DNA of 64,000 nucleotides from Ignavibacteria bacterium (GTDB lineage Bacteria; Bacteroidota; Ignavibacteria; Kapaibacteriales; Kapaibacteriaceae): NCBI GenBank assembly GCA_015709655.1, contig CP054181.1, positions 485,262 to 549,261 of the forward strand, read 5' to 3'. Shown piece by piece: positions 8,253 to 17,707 of this stretch (position 1 is its first letter; each line of letters starts with the position of its first letter). The notes under the pieces were generated by a model. It saw only the letters and a program-made list of their open reading frames with translations, ran no database searches and was not told where the DNA came from. The position numbers and the translations under genes were made by a program.

Positions 8253-8639
8253 CTATTGTGCAAAAGCCAGGATATGTCCATCAGGATCAGCTACATAGGC
8301 AACAACATCACCCCAGTTCCGTAACTCGGCCTTACTAACAGCCTTGGCTCCGCAGAAAATGGCATGTGCGTACATGTGATCAGCATTCCCTACCCGCAGA
8401 TACAGTTCGCAGCGTGGAATACCGGTACCGGTCCCAGGATGCGGCATTGCATCCTGAATGATCCTTTGAATTCCGTTATTCGGCATTAGCCCCAGCTTAC
8501 ACTGCGGCGATAGAGCAAATTCAGTCATCCCCGGGACATGAAGCTCCGGTTCCTTACCAAGCAGTTCGGTATAAAAGTCACAGCTTACCTGCTGATGTTC
8601 AACATACAGGATAATCCAGATTTCATTTGAGGTTAGCAT
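8253..8639 (-). CDS. VOC/glyoxalase-fold protein
   Basis: A 128-residue protein with the vicinal-oxygen-chelate fold signature: an N-terminal segment ILYVEHQQVSCDFYTELLG, where the ligand His is at VEH, and a C-terminal VAYVADPDGHILAFAQ, the typical DPDGxxxxF/Y end. Members range from glyoxalase and dioxygenase to antibiotic-binding proteins. The retained C-terminal metal Glu is not obvious, so activity is uncertain. Its ATG follows directly on the csaA stop (TAAATG), so the two are surely co-transcribed. Confidence 0.78.
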   Translation of the reverse strand: MLTSNEIWIILYVEHQQVSCDFYTELLGKEPELHVPGMTEFALSPQCKLGLMPNNGIQRIIQDAMPHPGTGTGIPRCELYLRVGNADHMYAHAIFCGAKAVSKAELRNWGDVVAYVADPDGHILAFAQ

Positions 8640-8972
8640 TTATTGAATCCGTAAACCGTTTGCAACAAGAGTATCGGTGGTGAGCAGAATTACATCATCA
8701 TTATAAACCGCGCCAAGTACCAGGCATTCGCTCGTGAAACCGGCAATCTGTTTCGGAGGAAGATTAACGACTGCAACAATTTGTTTCCCAATCAGTTCAT
8801 GGGGCTTGTAACGCTTTGTGATTTGTGCCGACGAGTTACGGTACCCAAGCTCTCCGAAGTCAATTTTCAGTTTATATGCCGGTTTTCGGGCTTCCGCGAA
8901 AAGCTCCGCCTGTATTATCGTGCCAACACGTATCTCGATTGTGTTGAAACTGTCCGACTGAATTGTCTTCAT
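8640..8972 (-). CDS. csaA: tRNA-binding domain protein CsaA-like
   Basis: A 110-residue protein consisting of one EMAP-II/OB-fold tRNA-binding domain. It shows IEIRVGTIIQAELFAEARKPAYKL, then GKQIVAVVNLPPKQIAGF and SECLVLGA. This matches CsaA, a small dimeric chaperone-like protein that binds tRNA and has been linked to protein export in Bacillus. Length and motifs agree with the family. It heads a two-gene unit with the VOC protein. Confidence 0.88.
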   Translation of the reverse strand: MKTIQSDSFNTIEIRVGTIIQAELFAEARKPAYKLKIDFGELGYRNSSAQITKRYKPHELIGKQIVAVVNLPPKQIAGFTSECLVLGAVYNDDVILLTTDTLVANGLRIQ

Positions 8973-9587
8973 TTTTTTGTAATCCGAATGTGATGCATAA
9001 ATAAGAAAAATCCGTGTGTTTTAGCCTCTTACCCCTAAATCATTCCTCTGTCAGCACACCGGCACCTGTCCTTCGTTCTGTACGTGATGCTTTAACGTCG
9101 TTAGGGATATTAACTGAAAGGGGCAGGTCGGAGTATTGGGAAAGGGGCTGTCGTGTACGTGAGGTTTACACTTTCTGTACGAAAAACTGATACAAATCCA
9201 ACGGACCGGCAATAATGTGCTCAGTATGTTTAATGTGGGTAGTTGTTCCGTAGGACAGGAACGAACAAAGAATACATTCACACACGGGCACCCGGTTCCT
9301 ACCTCCAGCTCGGCTGCGTACCCCACATTCGTTTCGGTGTTCTCAAAGATGTTCGATGCATACGCCAATCATATCAATACTGATGGCATGGAGTATTTGA
9401 ACCGCTAAACAGCTGGTATCACTGCGTCAGGAAAGCGTTTGTTCAACAAAACCGGGGGCGCCTGTGGGCTATCAGTTGTTGGCTGTCGTGGTACGATTTT
9501 GGACAACTCAAAATTTCAACAGGACGTTGTATGTTCTGTGTGACAAATGTCATTTTCACCGGGAATTATCGTCCATAGTTTTGATAA
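8973..9587. other. 615-bp region without a convincing gene
   Basis: Divergent space between csaA (minus) and the secreted propeller protein (plus). Several short open frames run through it on both strands, but none has a codon pattern or motif that supports a protein. It contains one copy of the window-wide octamer (AAGGGGCT at 9142). A TAGTTTTG box at 9576-9583 matches the Bacteroidota -7 pattern TAnnTTTG but lies too close to the ATG at 9588 unless a later start (ATG 9606) is used. Confidence 0.5.
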
Positions 9588-11708
9588 ATGAAGTCACCAA
9601 ACACACCAATGCGAGCAATGATGATACAGCCGATATTTACTGTTCTTCTTCTGGTATTCGTTGTCGGACACCTACAGGCACAACAGTGGGTTCGTTTTCC
9701 CGAACCGAGTGGAGCCACGTGGAATACCATAACGGTTAGCACAACCGACCCCACCATAATGGTTGCCGCTAATTCTGCTGACAAAATGCCACATTATACA
9801 ACAAATGGAGGAACCTCCTGGCAACAATTCCCCGAGAACAGCAGCATGTGGTCAGCACTCCGGTATTTAAAAATTGATAAAGGAACAAAGCAGACTGTCC
9901 TTGCAATTTCTGATAAAAACATCGTTGAAACAACAAACTTTGGGCAAAGCTGGAGTACCCGGTGTAAATTACCGGCATCGTATCTAAAGTCATTTACTCA
10001 GCACCCCAACACCCCGGGAGTGTTGTTTGCTCAAGACATACAAGATCTTTGGCGAAGTACCAATTCGGGTGAAACGTGGCAAAAGGTATTTTCAGACGCA
10101 TCATACCGACTCGGAAACCTTGCTTTTTCACCCACACGGAAGGGAGTCGTTTTCCTCCTGTCAAACAATAAGCTATTCGAAAGCCTGGATACCGGCGCAA
10201 CATGGAAACAGTTTACGCATACACCACCAAGAACGAACCTAACGCTGTTCACCTTCACAACCGACGCTGTGGCAGACCACAGGATGTATGGGGTGTTTCA
10301 GGGTACGCTGGCCTTGTCTACCGATGATGGCCGCACCTGGTCAGACCGTTCGGGCCGAAATGTTCTATCAGTCGATGGGTTTTCTCAGGAAGCATCGAAC
10401 CCATCAGTAATCTACGCTTGGGGCACCAATATTCTACGCAGTAGTGACCAGGGGATGTCCTGGAACAGTTTCGACACAACACACACCTACCGACAATCCG
10501 TCCAGTTGGTCAATGGAACTCTGTATACCGGGAACTACGAATCGGGCATCTATAAAAGTGGCGCAAACAACACATGGACGAAGCTGGACCGGGGCATCAA
10601 TCGGCATGACGTAAAAAATCTGATTCGATATACCGATAATACCTGGTTTTTACATACTACCAATGATGTTTATAAAACAAACAATAAAGGAGAAACCTGG
10701 GAGGTTCTCACACCGGTTAAATATGACCAGCCATCCGGAGGAAGAGTATATGCATTTGCCATCGCCCCTTCCGATTCTACTCGTATGTATGGTGGGACAA
10801 ATTCGGATATTTATCGGTCAACCGACGGTGGCAGAACATGGCTGGGATCAGGTTACAATGAGCCGGTTTATTCGATATCGGTTCACCCAGTGCAGCCTAA
10901 CGAAGCAGTTACTGCAGGTCTGTACGGAGTACGCCGTACTACCGATGGAGGCGTGACGTGGAAGTCAGCTTCTGTTTCGGGAATGCATGGTCTGGAATTA
11001 CTTTCACGGAGTTCGGTTAATCCTCGTAATCTGTTGGTAGCAGAGGAAGATGATGAAGAAACTGAGCTCTATGCATCAACTGATGGGGGCGCAACATGGG
11101 CAGCAACGGAAAGTCTGCCAGGGCGATTAACATGTTTGATAGCCGACGTGAAGTCAGAAGCAACCTTTTATGCGATCGCCGCTCAACAGCTCTACATAAC
11201 CACCAACCTGGGAGCAAGTTGGACACCATTTCAGGGGGCACATAATTTCACCGTTGTCGCTACAGATTCAAGGAACTCTGATATGCTGCATGCAATTTCT
11301 GCACAATATCCGGGAACCATTCTTCGACTGCAAATTTCAAAGAAAACAGTAGATACAGTGTACGCAACTGCTCCGTACAGCGCAGATAATCCGGCAGCAG
11401 CAAAACACCTGATCATTGCGGGTAACACTTATGTTATCGGTACATCGAAAGGGTTGTACTGGTTCGATCCTACGCCAACCACGGTTGGTGAAGCTCCAGA
11501 GCAGAGTTTTAATGTTGATGAACCTGTTACCCTTACTGTTTACGGATTACAAGGAACAGTTCTCTACACGGGTATGATCAGGGGGCTTGAGGCAACGCAA
11601 AATCTATCTCTGCCCAGTCATATTACAGATGCTGTTCTGTTTGTTGTCCTCGACAATGGTAAGGGCATGGTTAAACACAAGGTGCTATATAACATTAGAA
11701 ATCGTTAA
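9588..11708 (+). CDS. Secreted sortilin-like beta-propeller protein with T9SS-type C-terminus
   Basis: A 706-residue exported protein. A signal peptide (IFTVLLLVFVVGHLQAQQ) ends near residue 33; internal ATGs at 9606 onward are alternative starts. The body holds many BNR/Asp-box units (TTNGGTSWQQF, STNSGETWQKV, STDDGRTWSDR, TTDGGVTWKSA, STDGGATWAAT), which form sortilin/Vps10-like propellers. The last 80 residues (VTLTVYGLQGTVLYTG...KHKVLYN) resemble a type IX secretion C-terminal domain. It is probably displayed on the cell surface. Ligand unknown. Similar proteins are at 17708-19789, 26485-28995 and 54444-56699. Confidence 0.82.
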   Translation: MKSPNTPMRAMMIQPIFTVLLLVFVVGHLQAQQWVRFPEPSGATWNTITVSTTDPTIMVAANSADKMPHYTTNGGTSWQQFPENSSMWSALRYLKIDKGTKQTVLAISDKNIVETTNFGQSWSTRCKLPASYLKSFTQHPNTPGVLFAQDIQDLWRSTNSGETWQKVFSDASYRLGNLAFSPTRKGVVFLLSNNKLFESLDTGATWKQFTHTPPRTNLTLFTFTTDAVADHRMYGVFQGTLALSTDDGRTWSDRSGRNVLSVDGFSQEASNPSVIYAWGTNILRSSDQGMSWNSFDTTHTYRQSVQLVNGTLYTGNYESGIYKSGANNTWTKLDRGINRHDVKNLIRYTDNTWFLHTTNDVYKTNNKGETWEVLTPVKYDQPSGGRVYAFAIAPSDSTRMYGGTNSDIYRSTDGGRTWLGSGYNEPVYSISVHPVQPNEAVTAGLYGVRRTTDGGVTWKSASVSGMHGLELLSRSSVNPRNLLVAEEDDEETELYASTDGGATWAATESLPGRLTCLIADVKSEATFYAIAAQQLYITTNLGASWTPFQGAHNFTVVATDSRNSDMLHAISAQYPGTILRLQISKKTVDTVYATAPYSADNPAAAKHLIIAGNTYVIGTSKGLYWFDPTPTTVGEAPEQSFNVDEPVTLTVYGLQGTVLYTGMIRGLEATQNLSLPSHITDAVLFVVLDNGKGMVKHKVLYNIRNR

Positions 11709-11861
11709 CAACAGGTACAACACTATCGTGGAGTATTTTTGTTGTATCAGCAGCAACACTGGTATAAACAATGTCCGCGAAGACATCACATGTCAACCCT
11801 GGAGAACCTGACCGGTCCGGACTTTGCTAATGCCATTCTATACCATATATGAAAGGTTACC

Positions 11862-13208
11862 GTGAAGATCCGCCTGTTTGCTCGACTGCTTATTACCATT
11901 ATGGCTCTCATCAGTACCGGCACCATGGCTGTATCGGAAGACGTCGTACCCGAAAATCGCTTCCGTGCCCAGGTTCAGCTGCGTCCGCGAGCGGAATACC
12001 GGGATGGAGCGTTTCGTCCACTTGCTGAAGGTGAATCACCTGCAGCTCTGATCACCCAGCGCAGCCGGCTGGTACTGACATACCATTACAAAGACCTGCT
12101 TACTTTGCAACTATCGCCACAAAACGTGACACTGTGGGGACAGGATCCGCTGACACAGGGTGCCGGAGGAGGAAACTCTGTTTCGTTTTTCGAAGCATGG
12201 GCCGAGCTGAATCTTGGCTCTTTGTGGGAACTGCGAATCGGCAGACAACAAATTGTTCTGGACGACGAACGCTTCTATGGCAGTTCTGACTGGCCTCAAG
12301 GCGGCAGATCACATGATGCAATCTCTCTGTCATATCAGGGAACAAAGTTTCAGGCAAAAGCCTTCGCAGCATATAATCAAAATTACAATACCCTGTATTC
12401 CGGCAACTTGAATAATCCTTCTGGCTCACTGTTCACTCCTGCAGGAGCAGCACCGTATAAATCCATGGCCACTCTGTGGGCACAGTACAAGCCAAACACC
12501 AGACACACAATGAGTGCTCTTGTTGCCAATCTGGGCTTTCAGAATGCATCCGGAGAATCCGTTACTGAGCCAACGTACATAAACTCAACAGTAGGACTGA
12601 ATTACTCATACAAAGATTCCACCTGGGACAGTTACCTTTCGGGATACTATCAGCTTGGCGATAACGAAAGGGGCTTAAGCACGAAGGCATATTTGATAGC
12701 AGCCCGGACAACGCTGGCGCTGGACAAAACCTGGAGCATTGGTGCAGGTGTTGATGTGCTGAGCGGAAATGACGTAGGCACAGCACCCGTCATGGTAAGC
12801 AACTTTGCCTTCACGCCATATCTGGGAACAGGACACAAATTTTACGGTTCCATGGATTACTTTTATGCCGGAAGCCCGCATCAGGGAGCCGGGCTTGCCG
12901 ACATATACTTTAGGGCTGTCTGCACTCCTTCCGAGGTGCTGACAATCTCGGCGGGACTGCATCAGTTTAATACAACTGGAATCATTGTGAGCAATGCAGA
13001 CAGATTATCAGCTGATCTGGGTCAGGAGGCCGACTTCGATATAACATACAAAGTAAACCGATTTACAAGGATCACCGGTGGGTATTCCATGTATTTTACA
13101 ACACCAACAATCCAGTACTTAAAGAATGTTACAGGGGCATCCGACACACAGCCCTGGGTCTGGTTTGGCGTACTGATAAATCCAACAATCCTGAACGTGA
13201 CAGACTAA
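11862..13208 (+). CDS. Alginate-export-like outer-membrane porin
   Basis: A 448-residue protein starting at GTG with a good ribosome site (GAAAGG at 11851-11856). A signal peptide ends near TGTMAVSE. The mature part is a predicted 16-18-strand beta barrel of alternating aromatic and polar residues, with FRAQVQLRPRAEYRDGAF and LRIGRQQIVLDDERFYG, the R-x-R-Q and D-E-R segments typical of the alginate_exp/AlgE family. It ends in a barrel strand (WVWFGVLINPTI). It is probably a passive anion or sugar channel; actual alginate export is not implied by the neighbours. Confidence 0.8.
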   Translation: MKIRLFARLLITIMALISTGTMAVSEDVVPENRFRAQVQLRPRAEYRDGAFRPLAEGESPAALITQRSRLVLTYHYKDLLTLQLSPQNVTLWGQDPLTQGAGGGNSVSFFEAWAELNLGSLWELRIGRQQIVLDDERFYGSSDWPQGGRSHDAISLSYQGTKFQAKAFAAYNQNYNTLYSGNLNNPSGSLFTPAGAAPYKSMATLWAQYKPNTRHTMSALVANLGFQNASGESVTEPTYINSTVGLNYSYKDSTWDSYLSGYYQLGDNERGLSTKAYLIAARTTLALDKTWSIGAGVDVLSGNDVGTAPVMVSNFAFTPYLGTGHKFYGSMDYFYAGSPHQGAGLADIYFRAVCTPSEVLTISAGLHQFNTTGIIVSNADRLSADLGQEADFDITYKVNRFTRITGGYSMYFTTPTIQYLKNVTGASDTQPWVWFGVLINPTILNVTD

Positions 13209-13254
13209 CATCCTACGAAACCTATTAATCCGACTTGTAGCCGACTGTTTATTG

Positions 13255-13854
13255 TCAGGCAGTGTTGGTTGCGGACCGAAGCTTCTCGTATCCGGCAAGG
13301 ATCCTGCTGATGTCAAAATAGACTGTAGAGCGGCTGCCCCTAATCTCTACTTCTACAATATCGCACACGTCTTGTAAGGGTTCAGTATGGTGTTGTACCA
13401 ACCGTGCCCCAAGTAACTCAAGGACAAAAAACTCTTCCCACAGTTTGATAACCTTGAATGCGGAAATACTCGTTATCCCATCACCACTATCGATGATCGA
13501 CTGCACAAGGCCGGTTCGTATTCGACTATGCTTGGTGGCGTTTTTACCTTCTCCAACAGCCTTATACGCATCACTCAAGATGCTATGAGCAAGAATATCA
13601 GTATAGTCAATTGTGAGCAGTGCGTTAGCACAGCGCACTATCTCATCAAACTTCCGTGCATGCCGGTAAAAAAGCAACTCATTGCTTAGCCCATCTCTCT
13701 CTTCGGAATGCGTACATGCCACAACGTACTGATCACTCTCAACAAAACTGAATCGGAAGTCCTGATAATCGATATCAGCATTCTCCATTTCAAGGAGTCG
13801 TACGTAGTTCGAGTATTTGTCACCGAAACCGGGTATTTCAACTGCCATGATCAC
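13255..13854 (-). CDS. DUF4919 family protein
   Basis: A 199-residue protein without a clear signal peptide. Its central part (DYQDFRFSFVES; ALLTIDYTDILAHSILSDAYKAVGEGKNATKH; SIIDSGDGITSISAFKVIKLWEEFFVL) matches the DUF4919 pattern seen in Bacteroidota. The function of that family is unknown. It may begin at ATG 13854 or at the second ATG, 13848. It stands alone on the minus strand between the porin and a DUF488 gene. Confidence 0.75.
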   Translation of the reverse strand: MIMAVEIPGFGDKYSNYVRLLEMENADIDYQDFRFSFVESDQYVVACTHSEERDGLSNELLFYRHARKFDEIVRCANALLTIDYTDILAHSILSDAYKAVGEGKNATKHSRIRTGLVQSIIDSGDGITSISAFKVIKLWEEFFVLELLGARLVQHHTEPLQDVCDIVEVEIRGSRSTVYFDISRILAGYEKLRSATNTA

Positions 13855-14108
13855 CCAGGACTTGAAAAAATACTATAGTACCTTGCTAAACGTATGGCAA
13901 CCACTCATACAGTATCAGGAATCCACGGTTCATCTGTTTACCACAAGCCAATATACACAAACATTCGCAAATCACTGCTCGGGCACACGGTTGTTTACTG
14001 CATAGCAGATCCGGCAAGCGGTACAAGCTACTCATTCACGCCGTAGTTTTGTAGCGGAACAGTGCAACAACTGCTACCAGAAATTACGTCATATTCAGGA
14101 GCACTGTT

Positions 14109-14459
14109 ATGAGAATTAAACGTGTTTACGAAAAGCCGGAAAGGTTGGATGGATACCGTGTACTTGTGGACCGAGTATGGCCACGAGGAATCAGTAAGGA
14201 AGATGCTGCTGTTGATGAGTGGCTCAAGGACGTAGCCCCTTCCACAGAGCTCCGCAAATGGTTCGGTCACGTCCCTGAAAGATTTCATGAGTTTGAAAAG
14301 CGCTATCGTAAAGAACTCATGCAGAAAGGAGACCTTCTGCAGCACCTTAAGGACGTTAGTCGCAAACAAACACTTACCCTTGTGTATAGCGCCAAGGATG
14401 AGGTGCATAACCAGGCAGTAGTGCTGCAAAAAGTTCTTCGTGAGTACCAGCCGGATTGA
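14109..14459 (+). CDS. DUF488 family protein, YeaO type
   Basis: A 116-residue protein with the short-DUF488/YeaO signature: IKRVYEKPERLDGYRVLVDRVWPRGISKE at the N-terminus, a central WFGHVPERFHEFEKRY, and C-terminal LTLVYSAKDEVHNQAVVL. Length agrees with YeaO of E. coli, whose role is unknown. It is monocistronic. The 254 bp upstream (13855-14108) show no gene and no strong regulatory feature. Confidence 0.88.
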   Translation: MRIKRVYEKPERLDGYRVLVDRVWPRGISKEDAAVDEWLKDVAPSTELRKWFGHVPERFHEFEKRYRKELMQKGDLLQHLKDVSRKQTLTLVYSAKDEVHNQAVVLQKVLREYQPD

Positions 14460-14531
14460 ACATTACTGTTTCCGAGTTCTACCATGCAGAATTCAGAAAC
14501 ATAGTCCGACTACCCACCAGCGTACAACTGG

Positions 14532-15110
14532 CTAATGCTGATTAATCCTATTTAGAACCTCAGCCAAATCTTGCTGGATCGCAGCTCCTTTGTCCTGGTT
14601 GTACCAGTTTTGAAGCTCTTCCTTAATTGCATCTGAGCTGAGATTCTGTTCCACCAGGCTCGTGCGGTAATTCTGGCCGGCAGCAGGCCTTGGCCCCCAC
14701 ACTGCCAGATCCGTACCATTGGCATCACGTATCACCAGGATCGGTATGGCCTTGGCTCCATTCGTCAGGTAGTTATTAATTGAAAATGGCTCGCTATCGC
14801 GCAGCTCGTATGATAAGCTGATCAGCGGATTCAGTCTGCTGATCAGCTCAATGAACGGGGCGATCTGTCCGGCGTCACCACACCACGGCTCAGTAATAAG
14901 GGACCAGCTCTGTGGCTTAGTTATGCCTGCAGCAGCCGTTTTAATAGCGTCAGAAAGTACGCCTGACTTAATCCACCGATTTGTACGCGACCAGTTAAGC
15001 TTGGTAAACTCCCTATACTCCGGATTGTTATAGGGTTCAGGAGCATCGGCAATGTTTCCGTTTAATAAACTTTCAAAGTATCGCGAATATTCTTCAAACG
15101 TCATTGTCAC
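14532..15110 (-). CDS. Thioredoxin-fold protein with single active-site cysteine
   Basis: A 192-residue cytoplasmic protein of the thioredoxin-like family seen in Bacteroidota and Firmicutes. The active-site loop is EPWCGDAGQ (C77), so the second cysteine of the usual CxxC is replaced by Ala. The cis-Pro segment AIPILVIRD follows about 45 residues later. A single cysteine argues for a thiol-binding or reductase-partner role rather than a classical disulfide oxidoreductase. It lies 127 bp downstream of the PLP-enzyme gene on the same strand. Confidence 0.78.
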   Translation of the reverse strand: MTMTFEEYSRYFESLLNGNIADAPEPYNNPEYREFTKLNWSRTNRWIKSGVLSDAIKTAAAGITKPQSWSLITEPWCGDAGQIAPFIELISRLNPLISLSYELRDSEPFSINNYLTNGAKAIPILVIRDANGTDLAVWGPRPAAGQNYRTSLVEQNLSSDAIKEELQNWYNQDKGAAIQQDLAEVLNRINQH

Positions 15111-15237
15111 TCAATCATTAAGACGAAAAAATGGTTATAGCACAAACATACAACCGCCGGAGCAACCGTATGAACAAACCAGGCCAGTCTGGCGAATTTT
15201 CAAATGCATTCAAGATACACCACTGATACCAGGCTAC

Positions 15238-16506
15238 TTAGATAGGCTTCAGGGCCTGATCAAGATCTGAAATGATGTCAGCGTAATTCTCCACACCAAT
15301 CGAAAGCCTAATCATTTTTTCTGTAATCGACAACCTATTGCGAAGAGATTCATCAACATCCACATGGGTCATGGTTGCCGGGTGCTCTGCCAAACTTTCG
15401 GTACTTCCTAAACTAACCGCCAGTTTAATCAGCTTCAGTGAGTTAAGTACTTTAAATGCATCCAACTCGGTACCGCCAACATCAAACGATATCATTCCAC
15501 CATTGGTTAGACACTGCTTTTGCTTTATCACGAATTGTTCGCCATCATCTGGAGTAAGGTTACCGGGGTAGTACACCTTCTCTACCTTTGGGTGGCGAGT
15601 AAGAAATTCTGCAACCTTGTCTGCATTTGAAGCCTGAATATCCATTCTGGCTTTAAGCGTTTCAAGACTACGCAGGAGTAACCACCCTGTATTGGGACTT
15701 GCCATATTCCCAAGGAACGTCCGCAGTGTTTTAACCCGCTGTATCAGGGCTGCCGAGCCCAAACAGGCTCCTGCAATAAGATCGCTGTGACCGCCGATAT
15801 ACTTGGTTGCAGAATAGAGCACAAGGTCGGCACCATGTTTTAACGGATGCTGCCACAAGGGCCCCATATACGTGTTATCAACAGCAAGATAAATTTCTTT
15901 TGCAGTAATCCCGGAAAAGTATTCGGCAACTTCCTTGCACACTGCTATGTCAACCAGATGATTTGTTGGATTTGCAGGTGACTCGACATACACCAGGGAG
16001 AGGTTTCTCGACATTCCCGACTGCTCAACCATCGAAATAATCTCATCCTTACTCTGTCCGGGAGTAAATTCAAGAACGCCTACACCAAATCGTGGCAGGA
16101 TTTTTTTCATAAAGTGATCCGTACCGCCATAAACCGGACTGCTTGTTAACAGCACGTCGCCCGGATTTAGAAACTCAAGCAGAACGGTGGTAATTGCAGA
16201 CATCCCGCTCTCGAACACGGCACAATCGTCTGCACCATCCCATAAGGTCAGACGCTTTTCAAGAATTTCGAGATTCGGATTATTAATACGACTGTAAATC
16301 AACCCCAACTCTTCGTTCTCGCGGGAGGTTCGGAGTCCGTAGGCAATCTCGAAAAACGCCTTCCCCTCCTCGGCACTTTTAAAAACAAACGTCGACGTCT
16401 GAAATATCGGACACTTAACAGCCCCCTCGGAGAGTTCCGGTTTATAGCCGTATGACATCATCAGACTCTCGGGCCGCAGCCCCTTAGCAAACTCACTATC
16501 CATCAC
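15238..16506 (-). CDS. Cys/Met metabolism PLP-dependent enzyme (cystathionine gamma-synthase/methionine gamma-lyase family)
   Basis: A 422-residue fold-type I enzyme. The PLP lysine is K235 in SATKYIGGHSD. Other family marks are YSRINNP (71-77, phosphate contact from the neighbouring subunit), FESGMSA, VDNTYMGP with D210, and a C-terminal SLGSTESLAEHPATMTH. These enzymes make or cleave cystathionine, homocysteine or methionine C-S bonds. The segment ASPNTGWLLLRSLETLKARM is shared by cystathionine gamma-synthases and methionine gamma-lyases, so the exact reaction cannot be fixed. Confidence 0.9.
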   Translation of the reverse strand: MMDSEFAKGLRPESLMMSYGYKPELSEGAVKCPIFQTSTFVFKSAEEGKAFFEIAYGLRTSRENEELGLIYSRINNPNLEILEKRLTLWDGADDCAVFESGMSAITTVLLEFLNPGDVLLTSSPVYGGTDHFMKKILPRFGVGVLEFTPGQSKDEIISMVEQSGMSRNLSLVYVESPANPTNHLVDIAVCKEVAEYFSGITAKEIYLAVDNTYMGPLWQHPLKHGADLVLYSATKYIGGHSDLIAGACLGSAALIQRVKTLRTFLGNMASPNTGWLLLRSLETLKARMDIQASNADKVAEFLTRHPKVEKVYYPGNLTPDDGEQFVIKQKQCLTNGGMISFDVGGTELDAFKVLNSLKLIKLAVSLGSTESLAEHPATMTHVDVDESLRNRLSITEKMIRLSIGVENYADIISDLDQALKPI

Positions 16507-16576
16507 AATTCCTTTTAATCATTGTTTCAAATAAAAGTACGACCAGCAATAACTGCACACCAACCTGAAATGCGCT

Positions 16577-17614
16577 CTATTGTACTGCAGGTGCGGGTGG
16601 TGCAGTTCGCTTTGGGTCAGACAACCCTTCTAAAAACGTCACTATTACATCTATTTCATTTTCATCAAGTTTTTTATCCAGCTGGTGCCATGCCATGAGT
16701 TTAACTGCCTCATGAAGAGTTGGTACCGATCCGTTATGGAAGTAAGGGGCTGTAAGTGCAATGTTTCGAAGAATCGGGACTTTAAACATCATGCTGTCAG
16801 CCGGATCCTTGGTTACCTCGTATCGTCCGGCATCCTTTGACGCAAACGGATGCAGCATACCCAGTTTTTGAAATGTATTGCCACCGAATGTAGGGCCATT
16901 ATGGCACGATGCACATCCTGTGGCAATGAACGTTTGCAGTCCAAGTTTTTGTTTTGCTGTCAGTGCCTCACTGTTACCCTTTACGTATTCATCAAACGGT
17001 GATGGGGACACCAGGGTACGCTCAAAAGCGGCAATCGCACTTGCAACGTTCTGATATGTTATGTTTCGGCGGGTATTAGGGAATGCTTTCTTAAACATTT
17101 CTACATACTCGGGAATTCCCGATAAGCGATCTTCCACAGCCTTCTCGCTGGGCATTGCCATTTCGACAGGATTCAGGATAGGGCCCTTCGCCTGTTCTGC
17201 AAGATCAGCTGCCCTGCCATCCCAGAACTGCAGGAACTGGAACCCGGCATTCAGGGACGTAGGTGAATTCCGGTTACCACGCTCACCCTTCGCCCCTTTC
17301 GAAGTTGGTTCACCGTCAACACCGGAACGACCATTGGTCACATCGTGGCACGTATTGCACGACTGCGTGTTATTTATTGACAGCCTCACATCGTGATACA
17401 GAGCTTCGCCAAGTGCAATTAAATCAGGGGTGTCATGTTCGGCACCCGGCATCGTAGCCGGAAGTACACCGAACATATCCGAAGCATCAGCAGCCAGCTC
17501 CTGCTCTTCTGTTATCGTTAACGTTCCTGGTAATGCGGCAGCATCATTTGATTCTTCATTTGATGAACAGCCCATCAAGAGTACAAATGCGCATGGAAGG
17601 AGGTATCTGAACAT
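16577..17614 (-). CDS. Di-heme cytochrome c peroxidase/MauG-family lipoprotein
   Basis: A 345-residue lipoprotein (lipobox LMGC, C16) with two c-type heme sites: CNTCH (86-90) and CASCH (234-238). The distance between them and the conserved LGEALYHDVRLS and NSPTSLNAGFQFLQFWDGRA segments identify the bacterial di-heme peroxidase/MauG family. It reduces hydrogen peroxide with electrons from a c-type cytochrome, acting at the outer face of the inner membrane or in the periplasm. A methionine-containing loop (EMAMPSEKAV) lies between the hemes. It is a single gene in this orientation. Confidence 0.93.
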   Translation of the reverse strand: MFRYLLPCAFVLLMGCSSNEESNDAAALPGTLTITEEQELAADASDMFGVLPATMPGAEHDTPDLIALGEALYHDVRLSINNTQSCNTCHDVTNGRSGVDGEPTSKGAKGERGNRNSPTSLNAGFQFLQFWDGRAADLAEQAKGPILNPVEMAMPSEKAVEDRLSGIPEYVEMFKKAFPNTRRNITYQNVASAIAAFERTLVSPSPFDEYVKGNSEALTAKQKLGLQTFIATGCASCHNGPTFGGNTFQKLGMLHPFASKDAGRYEVTKDPADSMMFKVPILRNIALTAPYFHNGSVPTLHEAVKLMAWHQLDKKLDENEIDVIVTFLEGLSDPKRTAPPAPAVQ

Positions 17615-17707
17615 AATACAGTCCTAATGATAGTGTTTGGGTATGATCTGACAATACAATGTAGTGAATTCAAACGGAAAGCAGACGTTATTTGTAGCCG
17701 CGTATGC

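Noticed and set aside
9051-9368. 105-codon open frame on the minus strand upstream of the propeller gene
   Set aside because: No signal peptide, domain or codon pattern; overlapped by an equally plausible frame on the other strand.
17404-17627. Frames on the plus strand opposite the MauG-like gene
   Set aside because: They are mirror images of a well-supported di-heme protein gene.
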